This document shows, in pieces, positions 41,825 to 50,509 of a stretch of 64,000 bases of DNA. Both the position numbers and the translations under genes were made by a program. The number at the start of each line of letters is the position of its first letter. Position 1 is the first letter of the stretch. Origin of the DNA: Jatrophihabitans endophyticus (lineage in GTDB: Bacteria > Actinomycetota > Actinomycetes > Mycobacteriales > Jatrophihabitantaceae); contig NZ_FQVU01000002.1 in the NCBI RefSeq assembly GCF_900129455.1, forward strand, positions 186,001-250,000, in the 5' to 3' direction. A model generated the notes under the pieces. That model made no database searches. It was not told the DNA's origin and was given only the letters and a program-made list of their open reading frames with translations.

Positions 41825-42633
41825 CCGAGCCGGGCAGCCTGCGCTCGCGGCTCGGCGACGTCCGGCGCGTGGTGAACCGGCGCCGCTTCGCGCTGGGCCG
41901 CACCGCCCGCCTCGAGGACGACGGACTGCATCTGGTGCGCAGCCCGGTCTTCCTGCTCAGCTCGGTGCGCTCCGGCTCCACGCTGCTGCGCTCGATGCTC
42001 GACACCCACACCCAGATCGTCGCGCCCCACGAGCTGCACCTGGGAACGATGCGGGTGAGCTCGGCCAAGCAGTACGCGGTGGACTCCTGGGAGGCCCTCG
42101 GTCTGTCCCTCGACGAGCTGCAGAACGTGCTCTGGGACCGCGCGCTGCACCTCGCGCTCGTGCGCGGCGGCGGGCGCATCGTGGTCGACAAGACGCCGCA
42201 GAACGTCGAGATCTGGCAGCGCATCCACGCGTTCTGGCCCCATGCGCGTTACCTGCACCTGCGACGCCACCCCGGCAGCGTGTACGAGTCGCTCGTACAC
42301 GCCCGCCCGGACCAGCCGACGGCGGCGCACGTCGCCAACGTCGCGCGGTACGGCGGGTGGCTCGACGCGGCCCGGGCCGCCCTCCCCGGACCGACCGTCC
42401 GCTACGAGGACCTCACCGCCGACCCGGCGACCACGCTGCGCGCCGTGTGCGCGTACCTCGGCGTGCGCTACCAGACGCGGATGCTCACCTACCGCCGCAG
42501 CGGCAACCGCGGCGGCCTCGGCGACTGGTCGGAGAACATCCACTCCGGACGGGTGCAGCAGGCCCGGCCGCTGCCCGCACTCGCCGACGTGCCGGCCGAG
42601 CTGCGCGACCTGACCACGGCCTGGGGTTACTGA
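41821..42633 (+). CDS. Sulfotransferase (PAPS-dependent)
   Basis: A 270-residue cytoplasmic sulfotransferase, which would move sulfate from PAPS to a hydroxyl group. The 5'-phosphosulfate loop is SSVRSGSTLLRSMLDTH near residues 47-63, the 3'-phosphate region is RYLHLRRHPGSVYESLVHAR and VRYEDLTADP. The ATG overlaps the stop of the TagF-like gene (ATGA), so a shared pathway is likely, possibly sulfation of a surface glycan or polyol polymer. The acceptor cannot be read from sequence; trehalose- or glycolipid-type acceptors are alternatives. Confidence 0.85.
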   Translation: MTEPGSLRSRLGDVRRVVNRRRFALGRTARLEDDGLHLVRSPVFLLSSVRSGSTLLRSMLDTHTQIVAPHELHLGTMRVSSAKQYAVDSWEALGLSLDELQNVLWDRALHLALVRGGGRIVVDKTPQNVEIWQRIHAFWPHARYLHLRRHPGSVYESLVHARPDQPTAAHVANVARYGGWLDAARAALPGPTVRYEDLTADPATTLRAVCAYLGVRYQTRMLTYRRSGNRGGLGDWSENIHSGRVQQARPLPALADVPAELRDLTTAWGY

Positions 42634-42722
42634 GCGTCCAACGTCCCTGTCCCGGACGGTGCACGCCCGATACGCTCCTGCGGTCCGGCGGGGGCCGTGA
42701 CCGTCATGTGGAGCGCCGCCCG

Positions 42723-44261
42723 ATGTCCTTCCGCCGTCCGAGCCGTCGTCGCGCGCGGGTCCTCGCCACGACCCTCGTCGCGCTCGCGGCCATGGCCACA
42801 TCGCTGCTGCTGTCCGCCGGGCCGGCCGCGGCCGCCGAGGCCGTCCCCGCGCCGGTCCGCCCGCACGGCGAGCACGTCGTCCGCGTGACCGCGCACTCGA
42901 TCACGGTCGCGCTGCCGCGGCTCGCGCACGCCACCCACTACCGCCTGTACGCGGCCACGACCCGCAACGACGTGACGGTCGCCCGGATCCGCCACGCGCA
43001 CGCCTCGGCGGTCGCCACCGCGCCGCGACTCACGATCCGCGGGCTGCGCTACACGACGGCCCCGTACTGGTACCGCGTCAAGGCGTGGAACGCCAAGCAC
43101 TACCGCTGGGGTCTCACCGTCCGGTCGGTCGCGCTGCGACCCGGCCCACCCACGACGGTGCGGGTGACCGCCACCCGCAGGGGCACCTGGCTGACGTGGC
43201 ACGGCACGGCCACCGGCTTCACCGTCGCGCAGGCCACCGACCGGGCGATGCGCACGGGCCGCCGGACGTACACCCTGCGCGGCACCACCACCCAGTTCAC
43301 GCCCTACGGCACCACGCCCGGGCGGACCTACTGGTTCCGGGTCCGCCGGACGAACCACGACACCGCATCGCCGTGGTCGACGCCGGTCCGCGCGCGGGTC
43401 CGCGCGCACCTGCAGCCGGTTCGGCTCATGACCTACAACGTCCTGACGAGCGCCGCGGACGGTCAGCGCACCACCGGCGAGCGGATCGCACCCTGGTCGA
43501 AGCGCCGCGCCGGAGTCGCCGCACTGATCCGCGGCGCGACCCCCGACGTCGTCTGCCTGCAGGAGGCCGGCGGCTGGGTCGGCTCGCCCCAGGGGTACGG
43601 CGGGACGCGGCAGGCCGACGACCTCGCGCACCTGCTCGGCTCGTACACGCTCGCCCGCACCGAGACCCCACCCACCGAGCACCACTACTTCCGCACCGGC
43701 AGCTACCTGCTGTACCGGACGTCGGTCTACCGGGCCGTGGGGACCGGTGGCCACTGGTTCCTGGGCGACAACCGGGTGGCCGCCTACCAGGTGCTGCAGC
43801 GGCGGAGCACGGGCGCAACGGTGCTGGCCGTGTCGGTGCACCTCAACTTCGGCAACGGCCGGGCCGCCGACGACGTGCGCGCCGCCGAGACCCGCAGCCT
43901 GCTCTCGCAGGCCGGCCGGCTCGCCGCCGCGAAGGGCGTCCCGGTGGTCTACGCCGGCGACTTCAACTCCGTGCTCAACCGCAACCACGTCTACGACGGC
44001 GCCGGGGACGTGATGCGCGCGCACCGGGTCGCCGACGCGCAGAGCGTGGCGCAGTCGCGACCCAACGAGCGGTTCAACAGCGCCAACCTCTACCTGCGCA
44101 CGCCGCCGGAGGTGGGCCAGAGCATCGACTACGTCTTCGCGCCGGCCGGCGTCGCGGTGCGCTCGCGGGAGGTCGTGCTGCGGCTGTCGCGCGGCCGCTT
44201 CCGCGGCGTCATCCCGTCCGATCACAATCCGGTGCTGGTGCGGGCGGCCTTCCCCTACTGA
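42723..44261 (+). CDS. Secreted Fn3-endonuclease/exonuclease/phosphatase-fold protein
   Basis: A 512-residue exported protein. The signal peptide (LATTLVALAAMATSLLLSAGPAAAA) precedes two fibronectin III-like domains (about 45-225) and a metal-dependent EEP domain from about 233. The EEP motifs are MTYNVL with Asn239, CLQEAG with Glu281, SVHLNFG, YAGDFNSV and SDHNPV, so the site looks intact. It may be a nuclease or a phosphodiesterase; near polymer genes a wall-polymer phosphodiesterase is possible but unproven. The gene ends 7 bp inside the convergent glycosyltransferase gene. Confidence 0.85.
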   Translation: MSFRRPSRRRARVLATTLVALAAMATSLLLSAGPAAAAEAVPAPVRPHGEHVVRVTAHSITVALPRLAHATHYRLYAATTRNDVTVARIRHAHASAVATAPRLTIRGLRYTTAPYWYRVKAWNAKHYRWGLTVRSVALRPGPPTTVRVTATRRGTWLTWHGTATGFTVAQATDRAMRTGRRTYTLRGTTTQFTPYGTTPGRTYWFRVRRTNHDTASPWSTPVRARVRAHLQPVRLMTYNVLTSAADGQRTTGERIAPWSKRRAGVAALIRGATPDVVCLQEAGGWVGSPQGYGGTRQADDLAHLLGSYTLARTETPPTEHHYFRTGSYLLYRTSVYRAVGTGGHWFLGDNRVAAYQVLQRRSTGATVLAVSVHLNFGNGRAADDVRAAETRSLLSQAGRLAAAKGVPVVYAGDFNSVLNRNHVYDGAGDVMRAHRVADAQSVAQSRPNERFNSANLYLRTPPEVGQSIDYVFAPAGVAVRSREVVLRLSRGRFRGVIPSDHNPVLVRAAFPY

Positions 44262-46243
44262 GCCCGCCCGCGGGCACGCAGCCGGCGCCACGCCCGTCGC
44301 GCCTGCCGGAGGCGGCGGCGGGCGAGGCTGCGGCCGACCCGCTGCCAGCGGGCCGTCGTCGGTCCGGCGAGCTCGGGGTCGGGCAGCGCCGCGAGGACGC
44401 GCCGACCGCCGGTCAGCACGAGCGTGCCCGTCGGGCGCGGCGCCCCCCATCCGGGCAGGTCCAGGGCGAGCAGCACCCGCCACACCGCGGGGCGGCGGCG
44501 TGGCCGGGGCAGCGGCGCGGTGAGGGCGGTGGTGTCGGCGTCGCGGACGAGGCGGGCGACGACGTCGACCGGGGCCGGCCGGCCGGGGGGCATGAGGCGC
44601 AGCCGCGCACCCACGTCGTCGCCGTCGGCCACCACCAGCGGCGCGGTGACCGTCACGGTCCCCGCGCGCCGGCCGACCCGGCCCGGTCCGGGGCCGAAGC
44701 GCAGCGCGCGGGCCAGAGCCGCCCCGTCGACGCCGACCCGCAGGCTGAGGTCCTCGACGCGTTGCGTCCAGTACGGCACCACGGCCACGCCGCCGGCGAG
44801 AGCGGGACGCAACGCGCTTGGCACGTCCGCGGTCCGGTTGCCGCCGAGGCGGCCCTCCTTGCTCCAGCCGGTCTGCGCGAGCTTGAGGTAGAAGTCCCAC
44901 ACGCTGTCGGGCTTCTCCGCGAGCACCCGCGGGTCGATCGTCGCGCTGCCGCGCAGCGCGAGCGAGGACCGCCCGCTGCCGTCGTCGCGCACGTCGGCCG
45001 CCGACTCGGTCGCGATCGTGAACTCCAGGCTGTCCGCCCGTCGCCGCGCCACGAGCGTGATCGACGCCGAGCGCAGCTCACGGGTGCACCGTCGCGCGGC
45101 GACGGTGACCGGCGGATCGAGCGGGGGCACCGGGACGAGGAAGTCGTCGCCCGACCGGTCGTAGCCGCGCGGGTCACCGGTGTGCGCGTCGACGAGCACG
45201 GCCGCGAATCGCAGCGCCAGCGTGCCGTCGGGGTTCCACCCCAGCCCCGTCAGCTCGGCCCGGCAGCGGACGTCGAGCTGGTGGCGGACGTAGCCGATCA
45301 GGTCGTCCAGCCGGCCGGCGCGCAGCAGCTCGGCGGCGACGCGCTGCCGTGGCGACAGGCCCGCGTCGACGTGCGGGGGGATGGCCGCCTCGGCGAGCGC
45401 GCGGGCGGCGTCGAACAGCGAACGCTGGTAGTCCCGGTCCTGGGCCAGGAAGCTCGCGCCGTCGAGCCGGCCGAGGATCTCCTGCCGCAGCGGCCGGCGC
45501 AGGCACTTGTCGCGCAACGCGCCGGGTTCGGTGTGCCGCAGGATGATGTCGACCGTCTCGCGGACGTAGCCGTAGTAGCTCGGCGGGTCGATGCGCTGGT
45601 AGCCGGCGTTGCCGGCGTCCTGTCGTCCGATGTGGAAGTAGACGTGGTAGTCGGCGAGCACCGAGATGCGGCGCGCCCGGAAGTACGCCTCGACGACGAA
45701 GACGTGGTCCTCGAGGCGCCGCTTGCCCTCGGGGAAGCGCAGGCCGATCTCGTTCAGGAACGCGACGCGGAACAGCTTGTGCGGCGTCAGCGAGTCCATG
45801 AGCGGCGCGTTGGCGAGGGTGGCGTCCGGACGCGACTTCGCGAACAGCGCCTTCGCCACGCCGCGCCGATGCCCGGCGTAGCGGCCGACGACGACGTCGG
45901 CGCCGTTGTCGTCGGCGTAGTCGGCGAGCCGTTCCAGCGCCTCGGGGGCGAACCAGTCGTCGTGGTCGGCGAAGAAGACGTAGGTGCCGCGCGCGAGATC
46001 GATGCCGATGTTGCGGGGCTTGCCCGGCCAGCCGCTGTTGGGGATGTGGCGCACCACGACGTTGTCGTGCTCGGCCGCGAGGGCGTCGAGACGCGCGGGA
46101 GTCGCGTCGGTGGAGCCGTCGTCGACGAAGATGACCTCGAACTGCGCCGCGGGCAGCGACTGCCCCAGCAGCGAGGCGACGAGCGGCTCGATGTGCTTGC
46201 CGGTGTTGTAGACGGCGACGACGACGCTCACGCGGACGGTCAT
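44255..46243 (-). CDS. GT2 glycosyltransferase, TarS-like
   Basis: A 662-residue protein. Residues 1-300 form a GT-A family 2 domain: SVVVAVYNTGKHIEPLV, IFVDDGSTD, NSGWPGKPRNIGIDLARG and the metal-binding DHDD at 93-96. The GKPRN block and the order of LEDHVFVVEAYFRARRISVL recall S. aureus TarS/TarP, which glycosylate ribitol-phosphate teichoic acid. The last 300 residues look like beta-sandwich repeats, as in TarS trimerisation domains, with an Arg-rich end. The ATG lies two bases after the next gene's stop. The TarS likeness is from memory, not an alignment. Confidence 0.75.
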   Translation of the reverse strand: MTVRVSVVVAVYNTGKHIEPLVASLLGQSLPAAQFEVIFVDDGSTDATPARLDALAAEHDNVVVRHIPNSGWPGKPRNIGIDLARGTYVFFADHDDWFAPEALERLADYADDNGADVVVGRYAGHRRGVAKALFAKSRPDATLANAPLMDSLTPHKLFRVAFLNEIGLRFPEGKRRLEDHVFVVEAYFRARRISVLADYHVYFHIGRQDAGNAGYQRIDPPSYYGYVRETVDIILRHTEPGALRDKCLRRPLRQEILGRLDGASFLAQDRDYQRSLFDAARALAEAAIPPHVDAGLSPRQRVAAELLRAGRLDDLIGYVRHQLDVRCRAELTGLGWNPDGTLALRFAAVLVDAHTGDPRGYDRSGDDFLVPVPPLDPPVTVAARRCTRELRSASITLVARRRADSLEFTIATESAADVRDDGSGRSSLALRGSATIDPRVLAEKPDSVWDFYLKLAQTGWSKEGRLGGNRTADVPSALRPALAGGVAVVPYWTQRVEDLSLRVGVDGAALARALRFGPGPGRVGRRAGTVTVTAPLVVADGDDVGARLRLMPPGRPAPVDVVARLVRDADTTALTAPLPRPRRRPAVWRVLLALDLPGWGAPRPTGTLVLTGGRRVLAALPDPELAGPTTARWQRVGRSLARRRLRQARRAWRRLRARGRAQ

Positions 46244-46245
46244 GA

Positions 46246-48144
46246 TCAGGCCCCCGCGACCGCGTCGGTGTCGGCGGCGCCCGCTCCGGCGGTGTCGACC
46301 TCGCTGCTGCGCAGGCCGTGCGCGCCGTACTGCAGCTCGGCCTTGCGCGCCAGCGCGTCGACGGCGTCGCGGAACAGCGTCAGCGAGTCCTGCGACGGGT
46401 CGCCGATCAGGTAGGTCCGCACCGCGGCACGGCGCTGTCGCAGCGGGTCTTCCCCGCGCGCCGCGGCCAGGCCCGTGGCGAGCCCCTCGACCCCGCCCGG
46501 ACGGCGCGGATCGCCGTCCGGGCGCAGCAGGTGGGCCGCGCCGGCGGATGGGTTCTGCTCGCGGAACGCGTCGTCGGGCAGGCCGCCGGGATTGCAGACG
46601 AAGTAGGGCTTGGCCGAGCGCAGGTAGTCCGACACGACGCTGGAGATGTCGCTGACGAGGGCGTCGGAGGTGTTGAAGGCGTCGTAGAGCGGCACCGCGT
46701 TGTCGAGGAGGACCTCGTGCGGCGCGCCGGCCGCCGTCACGGCCGCGACGATCTGGTCGCTCGCGGCGGCGGTGGCGCGGTTGACGCGGCCGGTCAGCGG
46801 GTGCGGTTTGTAGACGACCCGCACGCCGGGGGTCGCGAGCAGCTCGCGCACGATCGGCAGCCCCATCGCGGTGACCGACGTCTGGAACGGGTCGTCGGTC
46901 CAGCCCTCCCACGTCGGCGCGTAGAGCACGGTGAACGGCTCGCCGACCGGACGGTCGCCCAGCGAGGCGATCGCGTCGAGCTGCGGCCGGCCGACCAGCA
47001 CGACGTCGTCGTCGCGGACGCCGACCTGGGCGCGGCGGTAGCGGTCCCGACCGGCCTCGCCGGCCACCCAGACCTCGTCGTAGACCTTGGTGGCCGGGTT
47101 GAAGCTGGCGGTCTTGTCGCTGTCGCCGTGCCCGATGAACGCGCTCTTGAGCCCCGGCTCGCGCAGCAGGTGGATGTTGCGCCCGACGTTGGCGACGTAG
47201 AGGCCGACGCGCGCGGTCGGCAGGTCGAGGTTCATCACGTCGGCGGTGAAGGGCAGGCACAGCACCGGCACGCTGGTCGGGCCGAACGCGTCGAGATAGC
47301 GCCGCTCACGCAGCAGCACGAGCACGGGGCGGTCGAGCCGCTCCATCGTCGTCAGCCACATGTTGACCTGGTACACGTCCGCCGCACCGCCGGAGAAGTA
47401 CAGGATGACCCGCGGTGCGGCCGCCAGCACCGCCTGCTGCGCGGCTCGCATGCGCGTCTCGTCGCTCGGCAGTCGCAGCAGCGCCACGGCCGCGGGGAGC
47501 AGCGCCGCCGGCACCACCAGCGCCGCGGCCACCATGGCGATCGCGGCCGCGACCACGAGACCGGACGCGTCGTCGAGGCCGGCCGCCCACGCCCAGGCGA
47601 GCGCGAGCACGAGCACGAGGTCCGTGCGCAGCAGCAGCTGCGCCCCCGATACGAAGACGAGCTCCGACGGCGGCGGGGGCAGCTGCGCGCCGGGCACGTC
47701 GAGGTTGGCGGTCTCGAGTCGCCGCAGGCGACGCACCCGCACCACCGTCCGCACACCCAGGTACAGGCCGAGCACGAGGTGGTGGGCGAGTACCGCGGCG
47801 ACGACGACCGCCAGCTCGCCGCGGCCGAGACCGCCGCCGTGGTCGCCGGCGACGAGCAGCAGCACCACCAGCAGCGTCTGGCGCACGAAGACGCGCCAGG
47901 TGATCCCGGCGCTGGCCGTGTTCAGCGCCCCGACCGCGCGTCGGTCGGCGTAGCGGACGAACACCACGTCGAGCACCCACAGCGCCAGCGCGGCCACGAC
48001 GACCGTGCCGATCGACCCGGTGACGGCCCCGGCGAAGAGCACGACGTATCCGGCGGCCAGCGCGAGGAGCAGCCCGGCGTCCCGCACCCGGGTCACGCGG
48101 TCACGGCCCGGCTCGATGCCCGCCTCGGTGCCCGGCTCGGTCAC
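46246..48144 (-). CDS. Membrane-fused TagF/TarL-like polyol-phosphate transferase (2)
   Basis: A 632-residue paralogue of the gene at 39851. The N-terminal 230 residues have six or so membrane segments (AGLLLALAAGYVVLFAGAV, TVVVAALALWVLDVVFV, LVLVLALAWAWAAGL). The catalytic half carries GHGDSDKTASFNP near 338-350, VLYAPTWEGWTDDPF, YKPHPLTGRVNRATA and SDISSVVSDYL. The GTG at 48144 overlaps the stop of the CDP-ribitol gene in GTGA, so substrate synthesis and transfer are coupled. It should polymerise ribitol phosphate or a similar unit from a CDP donor. Confidence 0.82.
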   Translation of the reverse strand: MTEPGTEAGIEPGRDRVTRVRDAGLLLALAAGYVVLFAGAVTGSIGTVVVAALALWVLDVVFVRYADRRAVGALNTASAGITWRVFVRQTLLVVLLLVAGDHGGGLGRGELAVVVAAVLAHHLVLGLYLGVRTVVRVRRLRRLETANLDVPGAQLPPPPSELVFVSGAQLLLRTDLVLVLALAWAWAAGLDDASGLVVAAAIAMVAAALVVPAALLPAAVALLRLPSDETRMRAAQQAVLAAAPRVILYFSGGAADVYQVNMWLTTMERLDRPVLVLLRERRYLDAFGPTSVPVLCLPFTADVMNLDLPTARVGLYVANVGRNIHLLREPGLKSAFIGHGDSDKTASFNPATKVYDEVWVAGEAGRDRYRRAQVGVRDDDVVLVGRPQLDAIASLGDRPVGEPFTVLYAPTWEGWTDDPFQTSVTAMGLPIVRELLATPGVRVVYKPHPLTGRVNRATAAASDQIVAAVTAAGAPHEVLLDNAVPLYDAFNTSDALVSDISSVVSDYLRSAKPYFVCNPGGLPDDAFREQNPSAGAAHLLRPDGDPRRPGGVEGLATGLAAARGEDPLRQRRAAVRTYLIGDPSQDSLTLFRDAVDALARKAELQYGAHGLRSSEVDTAGAGAADTDAVAGA

Positions 48145-49628
48145 AGGACGTCGACGGAGCGGTCGACGCCGGCGTCCTCGGCCGCCTGCTCGATGACCTC
48201 GTCGACGGCCTCGACGACGCCCTGCGGCTCGCGGTCGTGGCGCCGGACGTCCACGACGTGCCCCGTCATCTCCGAGGCGAGCAGGCCGAGCACGGTCTCG
48301 GCGACCGTCTCGCTGTCCAGCAGCGCGCCCTCGGGCTCCGGGCCGAAGGCCTGCTCGCGCATCGGCGTCCGGGTGCGCTCGGGGTTGACGACGTTGACGT
48401 GGACGCCGTCGTCGGACCACTCGTCGGCGAGCGCCTGCGCGAGGTTCACGCAGGCCGCCTTGGTGGCCGAGTAGAGCGAGTAGTCGGCACGGCCGCGGGT
48501 GTAGGAGCTCGAGGTGAACAGCACCAGGTGACCACGGGTCTCGCGCAGGTACGGGGCGCTGGCCCGGGCGACGACGATGGGGCCGAGCAGGTTGGTGTCG
48601 AGCTGGCCGCGGATGGTGGCGTCGTCCATCGTGGCGAGCGGGCCGGTGATGAGCTGGGCCGCGCTGAGGACGACCGCGTCGATGCGGCCGGTGGCCGCGG
48701 CGGCCTGCTCCAGCGCGGCCGCGACCTCGGCCGCGTCCTCGACGTGCGTGCCGGTCGACGAGCGGCTGAAGGAGAAGACGCGGCAGCCGGCGGCCTCGGC
48801 GAGGCGGACGACGTCGGCGCCGATGCCGTAGCTGCCGCCGAACACCACGACCGTCCGCCCGCGCAGGGTGTCGGCGAGCGCTGCGGACCCGCCGTGGTGC
48901 GCGAAGTGCGAGCTCAGCTGGAACAGCTTGTCCACGAGGAACAGGTCGATCGGGTACGTGACCTTCATGTTCTGCTCGTCGCCGGGGACCACGTGGATCG
49001 GGACGTCGGGCAGGTAGCGCAGGACGACGCCGCAGTCGTCCGTGGCGCGGAAGTCGGGATCGGCCGCGGCGAGCTCGTACGCGCGGCGGATGGTGGAGAT
49101 CCGGAAGCCCTGCGGGGTCTGGCCCCGGCGCAGGTGACTGCGGTCGGGGATGGCGACGATGCGGTCGTCGTCGTCGACCTCGATCACGGTGTCGGCGGAC
49201 GCGATCGCGACGTCGACGGCCTCGTGCGTGCGCAGCGCCTCGACGCACTCGCGCACGACGCCAGGGGGCAGCAACGGCCGCACCGCGTCGTGGAACAGGA
49301 CGTTGCACTCCTGCGGCCCCAACGCCGCGAGGGCGGCCAGCGTGGACTCGTTGCGCCCGCTGCCGCCGGGCAGGACCCGGGTGACCTTGGGCAGGCTCGG
49401 CCTGCCGAGCAGCAGGGCCTCGGCGTCGGCCACGAAGTCGGCCGCCATCATCACGATGATCTCGTCGATCTCGGGACACTCGTGCAGCGCTTCGACGGTG
49501 TGCTCGATGACGGTGCGGCCGGCGACCTTCAACAGCTGCTTGGGACGGTCCAACCCCACGCGCGAGCCGGTGCCCCCGGCGAGGACGACCGCGACGGTGC
49601 GCAGCTGCTGGCCCTGCGGTGCGCTCAT
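48141..49628 (-). CDS. Bifunctional cytidylyltransferase / SDR reductase (CDP-ribitol synthesis)
   Basis: A 495-residue fusion. Residues 10-235 are an IspD/TarI-type cytidylyltransferase (VVLAGGTGSRVGLDRPKQLL, FHDAVRPLL, RRGQTPQGF). Residues 258-450 are an SDR reductase with the NADPH loop GGSYGIG (264-270) and catalytic Tyr386-Lys390 (YSATK). The same two-domain order occurs in Haemophilus Acs1/Bcs1, which reduces ribulose 5-phosphate and makes CDP-ribitol. IspD duty in isoprenoid synthesis is less likely given the SDR fusion and neighbours. The ATG has GAAGAGG upstream. It feeds the overlapping TarL-like gene. Confidence 0.85.
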   Translation of the reverse strand: MSAPQGQQLRTVAVVLAGGTGSRVGLDRPKQLLKVAGRTVIEHTVEALHECPEIDEIIVMMAADFVADAEALLLGRPSLPKVTRVLPGGSGRNESTLAALAALGPQECNVLFHDAVRPLLPPGVVRECVEALRTHEAVDVAIASADTVIEVDDDDRIVAIPDRSHLRRGQTPQGFRISTIRRAYELAAADPDFRATDDCGVVLRYLPDVPIHVVPGDEQNMKVTYPIDLFLVDKLFQLSSHFAHHGGSAALADTLRGRTVVVFGGSYGIGADVVRLAEAAGCRVFSFSRSSTGTHVEDAAEVAAALEQAAAATGRIDAVVLSAAQLITGPLATMDDATIRGQLDTNLLGPIVVARASAPYLRETRGHLVLFTSSSYTRGRADYSLYSATKAACVNLAQALADEWSDDGVHVNVVNPERTRTPMREQAFGPEPEGALLDSETVAETVLGLLASEMTGHVVDVRRHDREPQGVVEAVDEVIEQAAEDAGVDRSVDVL

Positions 49629-49756
49629 GTCCCGAACCTCTTCGTCGTGGCCGACCGTGCGGACGGCGCAGGCCGTCCTTCGCCGTCAGTCCTATCAGAC
49701 CGTGCGGCACCGTCCTGTCGATAGTCGTCCGGGACGCCGGGACGAGCCGCACAGTG

Positions 49757-49797
49757 GCCGGACCGGCGCCAGGACCGGTCCGGCGGCCGTACGGCCG
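49757..49797 (-). terminator. tRNA-Tyr terminator region
   Basis: Downstream of tRNA-Tyr a 10-bp stem (GCCGGACCGG at 49757-49766 with CCGGTCCGGC at 49775-49784, 8-nt loop) adjoins a 14-bp palindrome CGGCCGTACGGCCG (49784-49797). Either would end the tRNA transcript. Confidence 0.65.
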
Positions 49798-49805
49798 ACG
49801 CGATG

Positions 49806-49887
49806 TGGCGGGTGTTGGGTTCGAACCAACGTAGGCTGAGCCGACGGTTTTACAGACCGTTCCCTTTGACCGCTCGGGCAACCCGCC
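49806..49887 (-). tRNA. tRNA-Tyr (anticodon GTA)
   Basis: An 82-nt class II cloverleaf on the minus strand: acceptor GGCGGGT/ACCCGCC, anticodon stem ACGGT/ACCGT with loop CTGTAAA (anticodon GTA at 49853-49851), a long variable arm, T-arm GTTGGTTCGAACCCAAC and discriminator A. Confidence 0.96.
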
Positions 49888-50008
49888 TGGGGTGGTGCGA
49901 CCGGATCGCTCCGGCCAGCGAGTAACCATACCGGACCGCCGCGGCACCCTTCGCGAGACGGTGTCGCCGGACGGTGCGACCCCGCGCCCACTGGGCTACC
50001 GTGCAGCC

Positions 50009-50500
50009 ATGGCCGATCCGTCCTTCGACATCGTCAGCAAGATCGACCGGCAGGAGGTCGACAACGCGCTCAACCAGGCGGCCAAGGAGCTCGCGCAGCG
50101 CTTCGACTTCCGCGGCGTGAACGCTACCGTCGAGTGGTCGGGCGAGCTGGGCGTGACGATCAAGGCCGACACCGAGGAGCGCGCGAAGGCCGCGCTCGAC
50201 GTGTTCAAGGAGAAGCTCGTCAAGCGCGACATCTCCATGAAGGCGTTCGACGCCGGGGAGCCCAAGGCGTCGGGCAAGACGTACGTGATCACCGGAACCA
50301 TGCGCCAGGGCATCGACCGCGACCACGCCCGCGAGATCGTCAAGCTCATCAAGGACGAGGGTCCGAAGGGCGTGCAGGCCGCGATCCAGGACGAGCAGGT
50401 GCGCGTCTCGGGCAAGAAGCGCGACGCCCTGCAGGACGTCCAGTCGCTGTTGCGCAACGCCGACCTCGACGTCCCGCTGCAGTTCACCAACTACCGGTAG
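50009..50500 (+). CDS. YajQ-family nucleotide-binding protein
   Basis: A 163-residue YajQ/UPF0234 protein ([44 protein letters not shown]). Some family members bind cyclic di-GMP and alter transcription; others are linked to nucleic-acid binding, so the role here is open. The ATG at 50009 gives the standard N-terminus. TACCGT six bases before the ATG suggests a leaderless transcript. It lies between tRNA-Tyr and the convergent htpX. Confidence 0.92.
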   Translation: MADPSFDIVSKIDRQEVDNALNQAAKELAQRFDFRGVNATVEWSGELGVTIKADTEERAKAALDVFKEKLVKRDISMKAFDAGEPKASGKTYVITGTMRQGIDRDHAREIVKLIKDEGPKGVQAAIQDEQVRVSGKKRDALQDVQSLLRNADLDVPLQFTNYR

Positions 50501-50509
50501 CGCGCGACC

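Noticed and set aside
42627-44900. 757-codon minus-strand frame opposite the EEP gene
   Set aside because: It shows only low-complexity Arg/Gly/Pro sequence and overlaps two well-supported genes.
48141-49628. Plain IspD of the MEP isoprenoid pathway
   Set aside because: The cytidylyltransferase is fused to an SDR reductase and lies with TagF- and TarS-like genes; no ispF neighbour is present.
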